A stretch of 39,219 bases of DNA from JACPGQ01 sp039798685 (GTDB lineage: Bacteria > Patescibacteriota > Microgenomatia > Levybacterales > UBA12049): positions 1 through 39,219 of the forward strand of contig JBDKFM010000002.1 of the NCBI GenBank assembly GCA_039798685.1, read 5' to 3'. Positions 1 through 8,222 of the stretch are shown here, piece after piece (positions within the stretch are counted from its first letter, which is position 1; each line of letters begins with the position of its first letter). The notes under the pieces are model-generated. The model had not been told where the DNA came from. It did no database searches and was given only the letters and a program-made list of their open reading frames with translations. A program made the position numbers and the translations under genes.

Positions 1-13
1 GACTGCATCTTCG

Positions 14-19
14 TATAAT
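14..19 (+). promoter_or_regulatory. -10 box of the PBP gene (leaderless)
   Basis: Perfect TATAAT ending five bases before the ATG at 25. Any -35 element would lie outside the window. Confidence 0.6.
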
Positions 20-24
20 GAGGT

Positions 25-2235
25 ATGCACGAACTTCAGAGAGATATTGATGAGTTCCGCAAGCACCCGGAAAAGAGAGCATCAATTGCCAAATCAGTCA
101 TACGTGAACTTTGGTTGATCGGAAAAAAGCCGCTCTTTTACATATTTGTCAGTCTGATCGTTCTCCTCATCCTTACACCGGTTCTCACCTATCTCTACTT
201 TGTTCGTGACCTGGGGAGCAAAGAACGGATCACAAACCGCAATAACGGTGGCCTCGTGCTCCTAGACCGAAACGACAAACCATTTTTTACTTTTTATGAA
301 GCAAAAACCAAAAACGTGATTCCCCTCGAGAAGATCCCGAAGTTCACGCAGGAAGCAGTCATCGCAGTTGAAGACAAAGATTTCTACTCTCATGCCGGTA
401 TCTCTCCGACCAGTGTGATCAGAGCAGCACTCGCTGATATCCAGAACCGTGAAATCTCACAAGGAGGATCAACAATCACCCAGCAGCTCATCAAAAATGC
501 GTTACTTTCCCCCGAGCAGACATTTCTCAGGAAATATCAGGAAGCGATCCTTGCACTTGAAGTAGACAGACGGTATAGCAAAGACGACATTCTCGAAATG
601 TATCTCAACACTGTCTATTTTGGTGAGGGTGCATTTGGGATTCAAGACGCCGCTGAAGCATATTTCAGTAAGCCTGCCTCAGAACTCACACTCGCTGAGA
701 GCGCACTTCTTGCAGGTATTCTCCCTGCTCCCTCAGCCTACTCTCCACTCTCAGGAGATCGGGACAAGGCATTCTCGAGACAAAAAAAAGTACTGACGCA
801 GATGGCAGCACAGGGCTACATCACAAAAGAAGAAGCCACAGCAGCCGAAGAAGAAGAGATCATTTTTGATCCGAAAATCCGCGAGCTAAATGTTGAAGCA
901 CCGCATTTTGCACTCATGGTCAAAGACGAGCTGGCAAAAAAATATGGCGAACAGCAACTCGCGAGATCCGGTTATATTGTCAGAACGACACTTGATCTGA
1001 CAAACCAGGAGCATGCAGAAACAGTCGTAAAAAATCAGGTCGCACGACTACGTGGAAACAAAGCAACCAACGCCGCACTCGTCGCGATGAATCCAAAAAC
1101 AGGTGAAATCCTCAGTCTCGTTGGAAGCCATGACTGGTTTGATGAATCAAACGGAAAAATAAATATGGTTGTCAGAGCTCGCCAACCCGGATCATCCTTC
1201 AAACCGATTGTCTATGCTGATGCTCTCTCCCGCCGCCTCATCACCGCCGCTACAGAACTCGAAGACAAACCAATCACTTTCCCGGATGGCTACAAACCAA
1301 GAAACTATGACAACAAATTCAGAGACCATGTGCTGGTACGCTTCGCACTCGCCAACTCACTCAATATTCCGGCAGTCCATGTCATAGAAAAAGTAGGTGT
1401 CGCAAATACCGTCGCATTCGCCAGAAAACTCGGCATCACCTCCCTCACCTCGCCTGAAAGGTATGGCCTGTCACTCGTCCTCGGAGCAGCGGAAGTTCCT
1501 CTTCTCCAGATGACAGATGCCTATGCCGTCTTCGCAAATGGAGGGTATCTCGTCACTCCGACGACAATAATGGAGGTAAAAGATAAGAATAAAAAAACTA
1601 TTTTTACCAACGGACCAAAAAAAACATTCGTTCTTGATCAGGGTGTCGCATTTATTATCTCCTCCATTCTCTCAGACAATGAAATACGCAAAGAAACATT
1701 CGGCGGCGCACTGACCGTCTCACGTCCAGCAGCAGTAAAGACAGGAACGACTGAAAACTATCGCGATGCTCTCACGATTGGCTACACACCAAATCTCGTC
1801 GTTGGGGTCTGGGTCGGCAATAACGATAACACACCGATGGACACCGTCGCAGGGTCACTAGGAGCTGCTCCGATCTGGAGACAGGTAATGGAACAATTTT
1901 TCAAAACGCTCCCACGGGAAAATTTCACAAAACCATTCTCAATCATCGACCAGAATATCTGTAAAGAAAACGGTAAACGTGCTGAAGAGGCAACGACAAG
2001 TGCGTACACGGAATTTTTCCTGAGAGGAACTCTGCCCAAAGAACTCTGCACCAATGCACTCCCAACAGATACACCGACCCCGATTAAATCGGGGCCGACA
2101 AATGCACCTGATCCCACCGAACAGCCAACACAACAACCGACAATAAATCCGGCTGAGCAAAATGTACCAACACCAACTTTGACACAGGATAACGCAATTG
2201 AAGTCATAGGAGTCACAATAATCCCCGTGCCATAA
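25..2235 (+). CDS. Class A penicillin-binding protein (PBP1A-type transglycosylase/transpeptidase)
   Basis: Bifunctional peptidoglycan synthase that polymerises lipid II glycan chains and cross-links peptides outside the membrane. It has one N-terminal membrane anchor (about residues 37-60). The GT51 domain follows, with EDKDFYSHAG and QGGSTITQQL. The transpeptidase domain has the SxxK motif (SSFK), SLN and KTGTT. The 736-residue length is normal for the family. The tail after about residue 690 is rich in Pro, Thr and Gln, looks disordered, and contains a palindrome-encoded stretch (2078-2094). Start choice: a TATAAT at 14-19 ends five bases before this ATG, which fits a leaderless mRNA. The gene ends five bases before the stop of the convergent gene 2241-2654. 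Family assignment is secure; the exact cellular role (elongation or septation) cannot be read from the sequence. Confidence 0.96.
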   Translation: MHELQRDIDEFRKHPEKRASIAKSVIRELWLIGKKPLFYIFVSLIVLLILTPVLTYLYFVRDLGSKERITNRNNGGLVLLDRNDKPFFTFYEAKTKNVIPLEKIPKFTQEAVIAVEDKDFYSHAGISPTSVIRAALADIQNREISQGGSTITQQLIKNALLSPEQTFLRKYQEAILALEVDRRYSKDDILEMYLNTVYFGEGAFGIQDAAEAYFSKPASELTLAESALLAGILPAPSAYSPLSGDRDKAFSRQKKVLTQMAAQGYITKEEATAAEEEEIIFDPKIRELNVEAPHFALMVKDELAKKYGEQQLARSGYIVRTTLDLTNQEHAETVVKNQVARLRGNKATNAALVAMNPKTGEILSLVGSHDWFDESNGKINMVVRARQPGSSFKPIVYADALSRRLITAATELEDKPITFPDGYKPRNYDNKFRDHVLVRFALANSLNIPAVHVIEKVGVANTVAFARKLGITSLTSPERYGLSLVLGAAEVPLLQMTDAYAVFANGGYLVTPTTIMEVKDKNKKTIFTNGPKKTFVLDQGVAFIISSILSDNEIRKETFGGALTVSRPAAVKTGTTENYRDALTIGYTPNLVVGVWVGNNDNTPMDTVAGSLGAAPIWRQVMEQFFKTLPRENFTKPFSIIDQNICKENGKRAEEATTSAYTEFFLRGTLPKELCTNALPTDTPTPIKSGPTNAPDPTEQPTQQPTINPAEQNVPTPTLTQDNAIEVIGVTIIPVP
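2078..2094. repeat. Perfect short palindrome inside the PBP gene
   Basis: CCCCGATTAAATCGGGG has 8-base arms around a single central A. It lies in frame in the low-complexity tail of the PBP gene, where it encodes the sequence around PIKSG. It resembles short dispersed palindromes that spread through genomes; copy number elsewhere cannot be judged here. Confidence 0.6.
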
Positions 2236-2240
2236 ATGCA

Positions 2241-2654
2241 CTAAGGTTTCGGCGGAGAATTTTTTATTTTGTTAATCTGCCTGAGAGCGACAGGAGCAAA
2301 AGCAATCATCTCCTCAGGCAATAACGGCCTCGCCTGTTCTCCATCAAGAATTCCCGGACGAACTGACTGCATCACCGCATAAAGATCACCCTGCTCAGTG
2401 AGATACACAGATTCCCCGGGATTTACGCGACCTGGAATCCTTAACAACGGATGCTCTTCTCTTTCCAACTTATCACCTCTTTTTACCTCAACAGCAAGCA
2501 CCGGAACCTGATGAGGTTGGAGCTGACTCAACTGCTCCAAAAAAATCTCACGCGTTGACGTAAGAAATGCATCAACTGCATTTTCAAATCTATGCTGGGG
2601 ACTTGTTGTTTCAACAGAAGTTTCAGGTGGTAACAACTCGAGTTCGATCGCCAT
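2241..2654 (-). CDS. Hypothetical protein, 137 aa
   Basis: I do not recognise a family. The protein is soluble-looking and acidic, with a Pro-rich N-terminus, a central segment PVLAVEVKRGDKL that looks like beta strands, and a Lys/Pro-rich C-terminus (NKIKNSPPKP). There is no signal peptide or membrane segment. A TATTAT at 2665-2670 lies ten bases before the ATG, giving a very short or absent leader. It lies 41 bases downstream of the DUF2207 gene on the same strand, so co-transcription is also possible. Confidence 0.7.
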   Translation of the reverse strand: MAIELELLPPETSVETTSPQHRFENAVDAFLTSTREIFLEQLSQLQPHQVPVLAVEVKRGDKLEREEHPLLRIPGRVNPGESVYLTEQGDLYAVMQSVRPGILDGEQARPLLPEEMIAFAPVALRQINKIKNSPPKP

Positions 2655-2695
2655 AATGGATGGAATAATAGCTGATTTTGCCTATAATAGCAACC

Positions 2696-4486
2696 TTACC
2701 AGCTTCCGCCACCACCTCCGCCAAACCCACCTCCTGAGGATCCTCCGCTGCTGGAAAAACCGCTGCTTTTCGGAGCGGATGCGATCGAACTTGAGACAGA
2801 TGTCGCAAATGAGTTCATGCTGGATTGAAATGACATGTAATTAAACGCATGCGCACCGTAATACCATCCGCTCCCCATCTGTTTCTCAGGCAGTCCAATA
2901 TCCTTCATTGCCTGTGCAAATTTTGCAGTCAGTCCAAACACAATCGCATACGGCAACACTTCATTAAACAGATTTTTCTTCTCAAAAAATTTCTGTCTGT
3001 GTGTTTCCGCAGTTGAGATAAAAAGTCGATACCCTCTGATGCGTCGATACATCTCCCTCCCCTTTGCCGTTCTCCGCGACATAAACGGTGTCAGTATCAG
3101 GAAAAATACTCCCAGAGCCACGACACTGATTGCAACACTGACGGGATATGGCGACTCCCCGTTCACGACGTAAGAGAAAAATACAAATCCCAAAATTAGA
3201 AGTACAATTCCCAAAACAAGGTAAATTCCCCGCACTGATTCAGGGTTTTTCGGAAACAACTTTTCGGAAACCACCCGCTCGTAGAGTGATTTTTTCACAT
3301 CGGCAAGATCTGTGTAAAATTTCTGCTTCAGTGATGAGACTTTGACTTCGTCCTTCCCGTCAAACAACCTCTCAAAAAGCATTTTTTCATATGGCACGAG
3401 TTCCTTCGTCTCTGTTTTTTTTCTCTTCAAGAGATAATCAGTACTCCCGAACATCCAAGATTTTTCAACTTCAGTGATGCTGAGATATCCTCTTCCTGCC
3501 AGATCAATGATTGTTGCGACGACATCAAGTGTATCAGCCCGTTCATCACTGAGCACTCCAATTTCAGCTGGACGCAGCTTTTCAGGAGGCGTATACTCCA
3601 CAACCACCGTTTCATGCTCTCCGACTCCACGTATCCGCTCATTGTCTGAACTCACAAAAAGCCCTTTCCCCATATATGTCATATCCCGCCCGTTTTTCAG
3701 CCAGATAACAAATGCGATTCCCACTGCTCCAAGTAACAGAACGCCCAGAAATAGTAACGATGCCGGCTCAATCATTTTCTCAAATAATGTCTTTGGCTTT
3801 TGCACGACAAGAAGTGGAATTACACCTTTTTCGTACCCTGTCACAAGCGTCAGCCCTTCATTTGGCTGAAGCGGACGACTTGCAGCATATGAGACAGACT
3901 GCGCACCCTCAGCTATCGTATAGGTACACGGATCTTTATATGTCGAGTATCCCTGAAAACAGGTCGCTTGAAGCACAGGAGCACTTTCGACTTTGACACC
4001 GGCTGACGCACGTTCTATCGGAACCCCCCATCCGTTACCGGTCACATTCCAGTAAAGCTCGTCATAACCGTCAAAACCTTGCAGTATCCCTTTTACAGAA
4101 TACGTCAGCACATACCTATGTGTTCCCGAGAGTGTCTTATCTGCATCTCCAATTCGTATGTTGATATTATTCTCATTTTTCGTTACGTTCGTGGTCGCAC
4201 TCAGTCCGTCCTGCATCACACTGTCTATATGCAATTCAGTGTAATAAGGCTTCCCGTCCCGGTCATATACGTAGGGTAAATCCCTATAAATTCCATGCTT
4301 CTGAAGTGTCCCGAAATCGACTTCAATCGTCTCTTGTATCTTCACATCTCCGGTTTTTTCAACAGCAATTTCTGAATGAAATGAATCAATTACCCACCCG
4401 GTCTCCTGGGCATAAACACGTGGGGCAATAAGCGATAAGCAATAAGCGAAAAGCAGAAATAAAAATATGCCCAGAACCCGCTTCAT
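2696..4486 (-). CDS. DUF2207 family membrane protein
   Basis: Predicted surface-exposed membrane protein of unknown function. A signal peptide spans residues 1-26 and ends in APRVYA. The extracytoplasmic DUF2207 beta domain (about 30-220) has the family pattern IEVDFGTLQKHGIYRDLPY. There is a membrane segment at about 240-262, a cytoplasmic region, and a pair of membrane segments at about 420-470. The tail is Ser/Gly-rich and ends in GGGGGGSW, as is typical of the family. TACAAT at 4493-4498 lies six bases before the ATG. The signal-peptide region is encoded partly by an ATAAGC-type repeat (4424-4456). Family call is strong; the role is not known. Confidence 0.9.
   Translation of the reverse strand: MKRVLGIFLFLLFAYCLSLIAPRVYAQETGWVIDSFHSEIAVEKTGDVKIQETIEVDFGTLQKHGIYRDLPYVYDRDGKPYYTELHIDSVMQDGLSATTNVTKNENNINIRIGDADKTLSGTHRYVLTYSVKGILQGFDGYDELYWNVTGNGWGVPIERASAGVKVESAPVLQATCFQGYSTYKDPCTYTIAEGAQSVSYAASRPLQPNEGLTLVTGYEKGVIPLLVVQKPKTLFEKMIEPASLLFLGVLLLGAVGIAFVIWLKNGRDMTYMGKGLFVSSDNERIRGVGEHETVVVEYTPPEKLRPAEIGVLSDERADTLDVVATIIDLAGRGYLSITEVEKSWMFGSTDYLLKRKKTETKELVPYEKMLFERLFDGKDEVKVSSLKQKFYTDLADVKKSLYERVVSEKLFPKNPESVRGIYLVLGIVLLILGFVFFSYVVNGESPYPVSVAISVVALGVFFLILTPFMSRRTAKGREMYRRIRGYRLFISTAETHRQKFFEKKNLFNEVLPYAIVFGLTAKFAQAMKDIGLPEKQMGSGWYYGAHAFNYMSFQSSMNSFATSVSSSIASAPKSSGFSSSGGSSGGGFGGGGGGSW
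4424..4456. repeat. ATAAGC-type short repeat in the DUF2207 signal-peptide region
   Basis: Tandem-like words GCAATAAGCGATAAGC and AATAAGCGAAAAGC. The same GATAAGCAAT word recurs in uppS at 11467-11510. Both copies lie inside coding sequence and keep the frame. Confidence 0.5.
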
Positions 4487-4492
4487 TTCTGC

Positions 4493-4498
4493 ATTGTA
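4493..4498 (-). promoter_or_regulatory. -10 box of the DUF2207 gene (leaderless)
   Basis: TACAAT on the minus strand, six bases before the ATG at 4486. Confidence 0.55.
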
Positions 4499-4541
4499 GC
4501 ACGGAGATTGAGAGTTGAATAGTTACACAGAAATTAGAAAA

Positions 4542-5255
4542 CTATCGTGTAGGTGTGAGATATGTTTTTATTTCTCCGTAAATACTTGGCACCAAATGAG
4601 GTTCATGCTCAAAGACATGCGCGTCGCCCCATTTTGAGATGACTCTCCCATCCTTCGTCAAAATTCCCGCGTGGCTTGGATCAAGAACAAAATCATTGTA
4701 GTAAAGCGCGATTGCCCCTGGTACCGGATGGCTTGCTTCATATCTTGCTCCCCCCTCTTCCTCCCAAAATGTCGCAAAGTCCTGTCCAGCAGGAAATTGA
4801 AACGCGTAATTAAAACACACCTCACCAGGTATCCGTTCTTCAGCCCGCTGCACGAGAAAAATTCCATCTATATCGAGCACTGCATCAACCTGATTCCTCG
4901 CAAGATACTCATCGATGACATGTCTTTGAGGGGTCACTTCCTGACCCATATGACGTGCGATGCGGTCATACAACTCGCGCCCGCGTCGTTTCAAACGAGC
5001 TGAAGCGGGATCACCCTCCTGCCTATACACAGAATGAAGAAGCAGCAACACCATAATCTGATGATCCAAGATATCATAAGAACGTGCTATTTCCCGAAAC
5101 GCCATCTCATGATCCTCTGTAAAACCAGGACGTAAATATCGAAGCACTCTCTCTTCAAGAGGGGTAAATGAAGTCACATCTCCCGAAGATACTTCAGGAC
5201 TCTCAGCCTGAAGCATCGAGAGCTGTCTATAAGGTTGCTGATCAGTTTCAATCAT
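4542..5255 (-). CDS. Predicted Cys/His amidase or peptidase-like protein, 237 aa
   Basis: The C-terminal half (about residues 140-230) has the layout of a papain-like NlpC/P60 or related amidase domain: a Cys in CFNYAFQF (C147), then PGAIALYYND, a His in HAGIL (H195), and SKWG followed by His residues and VPSIYGE. This is pattern reading, not a database match. The N-terminal half is helical and unassigned. There is no signal peptide. It lies 23 bases downstream of the predicted metalloprotease gene, so the two probably form one transcript. TACTAT directly abuts the ATG and is unlikely to act as its -10. Confidence 0.6.
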   Translation of the reverse strand: MIETDQQPYRQLSMLQAESPEVSSGDVTSFTPLEERVLRYLRPGFTEDHEMAFREIARSYDILDHQIMVLLLLHSVYRQEGDPASARLKRRGRELYDRIARHMGQEVTPQRHVIDEYLARNQVDAVLDIDGIFLVQRAEERIPGEVCFNYAFQFPAGQDFATFWEEEGGARYEASHPVPGAIALYYNDFVLDPSHAGILTKDGRVISKWGDAHVFEHEPHLVPSIYGEIKTYLTPTR

Positions 5256-5278
5256 AGTAAAAAATGACTCACTAAAAA

Positions 5279-6367
5279 TTATTTCGGAAAAAGCTCTTCA
5301 TGTATGCCTTGAGCAGCTGCATCAGATGCTACCTGGGTATCAAAAATGTTGTGATCGGTAAAGAACGAGCGTTTCGGATCAGGATCATGAAGCAATGACT
5401 GAAATGAGGTGTACGTTTCAAGCGACTCCCATTTCACCTGAGATATTTGATCTTCAGTCGATCCCGTAAATTCAGACTCTAATCTTCGAACTTGAGCATA
5501 AGGCAACAGATTATGTGCGATGAAACTAGCATAAAAAGCGGCAAGTTCGTTCACTACAGACGGGAAATCAGTGAGTCCATCGACATGTTGCAGACCATGT
5601 TTCCTTTCATGCACTACGACCCCATATATCTCAAGCACCTGCGCGACACTCAGAGGAGCACTACTTCCGTCATCATCAACACCTATTCCGATCACGATAG
5701 ATTTTAAACCCGGATAAAATGCGCCACTCCCTATCCCATGCTGCCTTGTAAAAAAAATTGCATTCACATTTTGCTCCAACAATGGTCGTCCCGTTACATT
5801 CAGTAAATCGTGAATAGCATGAACTAAAGCTGTGTCCTCCTCACCATGTACATATGAGACTTCATCAATTCGTGTCACAGACGACTCTGCTGAGTACTCT
5901 CCGTCAGCATCGACACTGCCTCTGGGCACAAAAAGCACCCCTCCCACTCCGTCATGTATCGCAATTTCATCCTCGATCAACATCGGATGGCCTGAGATAT
6001 GCGCTTCTATCATCAAATTGAGTTCATTTCCTGCAATTACCGTTAAGAGATGTGATCTTCTTCTTTGGCTATTCCATACAGAGCGCTTCTTCGTTGATTC
6101 TTTGTCTGACGCCTTACTCACGCGGTAACGTACTTCCTGGGAGAGAGACTCAAGCGCTTCCGCTTCACGCGGTCGCACTCGATACATTGTCTCAAGTGCC
6201 CTATCCATAAACATCTCCGGACTGATTTGTGCCAACGGTGCATATGAGGTCATGACAGCACCACGTAGATCCTGACGGAGTTCCCGGATTGACCGTTGCC
6301 CGATACTCTCAATGGGTTCACCTTCCTGCGCATCAACTCTCGGAAAATATCCGTTTTCCTGCAACAT
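5279..6367 (-). CDS. Predicted HExxH zinc metalloprotease, 362 aa
   Basis: No named family is recognised, but residues 253-257 read HERKH, the HExxH zinc-protease motif, preceded by the hydrophobic stretch IYGVV. A Glu (E274, in NELAAFY) follows 16 residues after the motif and could be the third zinc ligand as in gluzincins; alternatively His 261 could serve. There is no signal peptide or membrane segment. An earlier TTG at 6376 overlaps the TACTAT at 6376-6381. The ATG at 6367 lies eight bases after that hexamer, so I chose it as a leaderless start. It is first in a likely two-gene unit with 4542-5255. Confidence 0.65.
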   Translation of the reverse strand: MLQENGYFPRVDAQEGEPIESIGQRSIRELRQDLRGAVMTSYAPLAQISPEMFMDRALETMYRVRPREAEALESLSQEVRYRVSKASDKESTKKRSVWNSQRRRSHLLTVIAGNELNLMIEAHISGHPMLIEDEIAIHDGVGGVLFVPRGSVDADGEYSAESSVTRIDEVSYVHGEEDTALVHAIHDLLNVTGRPLLEQNVNAIFFTRQHGIGSGAFYPGLKSIVIGIGVDDDGSSAPLSVAQVLEIYGVVVHERKHGLQHVDGLTDFPSVVNELAAFYASFIAHNLLPYAQVRRLESEFTGSTEDQISQVKWESLETYTSFQSLLHDPDPKRSFFTDHNIFDTQVASDAAAQGIHEELFPK

Positions 6368-6375
6368 ACCGGACA

Positions 6376-6381
6376 ATAGTA
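6376..6381 (-). promoter_or_regulatory. -10 box for the metalloprotease/amidase pair
   Basis: TACTAT on the minus strand, eight bases before the ATG at 6367. It overlaps the in-frame TTG at 6376, arguing against that start. Confidence 0.5.
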
Positions 6382-6421
6382 GCAGAAATGAAGCTATTTA
6401 TCAAACTATGGGTTGTATCGA

Positions 6422-6988
6422 TTACGTAGAAAGCTCTTCATCGTCATCTTCTTCTATACTCCCAAATGTCTCTTTATTCTCATCGACATGCGGCAAAAGT
6501 GTCTCAAGAATCCTCACATATCGCACAGGATTATGCACGGCATACAACTCAGCACACTCATTAAGACGCCAATCAAAAAGAGTCAATGTGCCGTAATTTA
6601 GCATCTTTCCAAGCACGCTCTGACTGATTCCGACCTGTTTGATATTTTGTATTCCGTGATGCTCGACTTTCTTAAAAAACACCCCCCTCTTATGCGCGAT
6701 TCCGTGAGGCGAAATTTCATAATACTCATTTACCCACTCCATAACGACATACACAGTCAACGCTGATTCGACGAGACTGAGAAGAATAAGTGACGAGAGA
6801 CCAAAAAGTGGATCATCAACAGGCAGCCACGCCTGAAGTCCTGTTGAGTAAAGTGAGTAGTATAAAATGATGAGCAGTACAGTCGTCAAGACATCAGCAA
6901 AAATAAGTTTCACAACCAAAAATGAGATACTCATCCTCACATTGACGTGATCAACTGCGATTTTTTTCGTTTTTTCGTTTGGCTGCAT
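6422..6988 (-). CDS. Bacterial PH (bPH2, YdbS-like) domain membrane protein
   Basis: It has two N-terminal membrane hairpin segments (about residues 15-45 and 58-82), then a bacterial pleckstrin-homology domain with the pattern YEISPHGIAHKRGVFFKK and LGKMLNYGTLTL. The C-terminus is very acidic (EEDDDEE). The family is common next to envelope genes; its function is poorly known. A TTG start at 7024 is possible, but the TACCAT at 6996-7001 lies seven bases before the ATG at 6988, so the shorter 188-residue form starting MQPNEK is preferred. Confidence 0.85.
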   Translation of the reverse strand: MQPNEKTKKIAVDHVNVRMSISFLVVKLIFADVLTTVLLIILYYSLYSTGLQAWLPVDDPLFGLSSLILLSLVESALTVYVVMEWVNEYYEISPHGIAHKRGVFFKKVEHHGIQNIKQVGISQSVLGKMLNYGTLTLFDWRLNECAELYAVHNPVRYVRILETLLPHVDENKETFGSIEEDDDEELST

Positions 6989-6995
6989 CCTCACT

Positions 6996-7001
6996 ATGGT
7001 A
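6996..7001 (-). promoter_or_regulatory. -10 box of the PH-domain gene
   Basis: TACCAT on the minus strand, seven bases before the ATG at 6988. It is a weaker match than most others here. Confidence 0.4.
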
Positions 7002-7053
7002 TCGCTCCTCTTTGGGAAATACAAGCAGTGGTATCACTTCGCTATGGAGATGT

Positions 7054-7449
7054 TTATGCAGTCCCCACACTCGGATCCTGCTCCATGAGGCTGAAAATAT
7101 TTTCTTCTGTATCTTTACAGTACACAACCCACCCTACACCGGAGACGGGTTTTTTTGAGACAATGACTTTCCCACCATTCTCAATCACCCGTCCGACTGC
7201 GTCCTCAATATCCTCAACATCGACAGTATTCACAAATCCATTTACTGGTTGACCCTCTTTTGGTTTTCCTGCCTTCCTTCTCATAATCGCGCCGTCAATT
7301 CCGGGAGTGTCTGATGTACCGGTTGTGATAAGCCAGTATTCCTGTGGACCATTCCAACGCAGTATTTCCCAGCCAAACACAGACGTATAAAACGCCGATG
7401 CTCGCTCAGGATCTTCTGCATGGATCTCAAAATGCACAACTCGTGCCAT
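7054..7449 (-). CDS. VOC (glyoxalase/bleomycin-resistance fold) family protein
   Basis: A 131-residue protein of the vicinal oxygen chelate fold. It starts MARVVHFEIHAEDPERA and contains SAFYTSVFGWE and a second beta-alpha-beta unit ending in YCKDTEENIFSLMEQDP, typical of the short VOC proteins called glyoxalase-like. His 6 and Glu 124 are plausible metal-ligand positions. The open frame continues upstream to 7665, but only inside the cupredoxin gene, so the true start is 7449. That is seven bases after the cupredoxin stop, which indicates co-transcription. The substrate is unknown. Confidence 0.88.
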   Translation of the reverse strand: MARVVHFEIHAEDPERASAFYTSVFGWEILRWNGPQEYWLITTGTSDTPGIDGAIMRRKAGKPKEGQPVNGFVNTVDVEDIEDAVGRVIENGGKVIVSKKPVSGVGWVVYCKDTEENIFSLMEQDPSVGTA

Positions 7450-7456
7450 AGGGGTA

Positions 7457-7984
7457 TTACTGAACAATAAGCTTGCCGACCATTCCCATCTGGCGATGGT
7501 TGCCGACTGAGCAGTAGAATTCGTATGTTCCGGCTTTATCTGCAACAAATGTAATCGTATCGCTCTGTCCTGCTGAGAGCACTTTTGTCCGTGCTTCCTC
7601 GAACTCATCGACAACCCAATCGTGCATGCCTGTTTTATTATTGAGAGTGATCGTGACTTTATCACCTTTCTTCACTGTAATAGTCGTAGGATTGAACTTA
7701 AAGCTTGTTGATTCGATAGTAAACGATTTTTCAGTAGCAGACATCGCGGATTCACTTCCTGATGAGGGAGTTGTTTCCTCAGTGACCTCAACCATTGCGC
7801 CTTCAGGAGTCGGCGACACAACAGCCGTCTCTTCAGTCGTTGCTGGTACCGATGTTTTTGATTGATTCATAAAAAACACTGCACCGAGTATGCCAAGCAC
7901 AATCACGACAAATACGCCGATAAGAATCATGTTTTTGTTGCTTCCTGCTGGCTGTGGAGCTGATGAGGATGTATTCTCGTCCAT
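7457..7984 (-). CDS. Membrane-anchored cupredoxin (blue copper protein)
   Basis: Predicted extracytoplasmic type 1 copper electron-transfer protein. Residues 18-38 form a membrane anchor, followed by a Thr/Ser/Pro/Glu-rich linker to about residue 85 and a cupredoxin domain. The copper ligands are visible: His 121 (GMHDW), then Cys 158, His 163 and Met 168 in CSVGNHRQMGM. It is first gene of a unit with the VOC gene. The promoter reads TTGACA, 18 bases, TATAGT (7994-8023), and the hexamer ends nine bases before the ATG. The redox partner is not in the window. Confidence 0.92.
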   Translation of the reverse strand: MDENTSSSAPQPAGSNKNMILIGVFVVIVLGILGAVFFMNQSKTSVPATTEETAVVSPTPEGAMVEVTEETTPSSGSESAMSATEKSFTIESTSFKFNPTTITVKKGDKVTITLNNKTGMHDWVVDEFEEARTKVLSAGQSDTITFVADKAGTYEFYCSVGNHRQMGMVGKLIVQ

Positions 7985-7993
7985 GAGATGTTT

Positions 7994-8023
7994 ACTATAC
8001 TATAGTAAATTTATTCTTGTCAA
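7994..8023 (-). promoter_or_regulatory. Sigma-70-type promoter of the cupredoxin gene
   Basis: Minus strand TTGACA at 8023-8018, 18-base spacer, TATAGT at 7999-7994, nine bases before the ATG. The -10 sits in a small TACTATAGTATAGTA palindromic run. Confidence 0.65.
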
Positions 8024-8071
8024 CCCTAAACGGATAACCGACATCTTCACATTCTCTAGAGAAAGGAATTT

Positions 8072-8206
8072 TTAATCTCTCTCGAGTCCGACCGGACCAC
8101 GGAGTTCAGTCGTCTCCTTAATCTGCTCCCTGTTTAGCAGCATATAAAGACTAATACAAAGTACCAGTATGACGAGTATGATCGCTGCAATATTTTCATT
8201 CTTCAT
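8072..8206 (-). CDS. Small single-span membrane protein, 44 aa
   Basis: A short gene: MKNENI, one hydrophobic segment (about residues 7-24), then a charged tail ending VGLERD. The longer frame to 8257 would overlap the upstream glycosyltransferase gene. TATACT at 8213-8218 lies six bases before this ATG, the same spacing as many genes here. No family is recognised. It is either an independent small protein or a partner of the glycosyltransferase that ends 16 bases upstream. Confidence 0.6.
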   Translation of the reverse strand: MKNENIAAIILVILVLCISLYMLLNREQIKETTELRGPVGLERD

Positions 8207-8212
8207 ATTCCA

Positions 8213-8218
8213 AGTATA
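8213..8218 (-). promoter_or_regulatory. -10 box of the 44-aa membrane protein gene
   Basis: TATACT on the minus strand, six bases before the ATG at 8206. No -35 is seen. Confidence 0.5.
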
Positions 8219-8222
8219 CAAC

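Noticed and set aside
1782..2241. Overlapping antisense frames opposite the PBP gene (two frames of 144 and 100 codons).
   Set aside because: They are shadows of the Pro/Thr-rich PBP tail, with repetitive Cys/Gly/Val composition and no promoter signal.
7450..7665. Upstream extension of the VOC protein.
   Set aside because: It lies inside the cupredoxin gene in another frame; the VOC fold begins at MARVVHF (7449).
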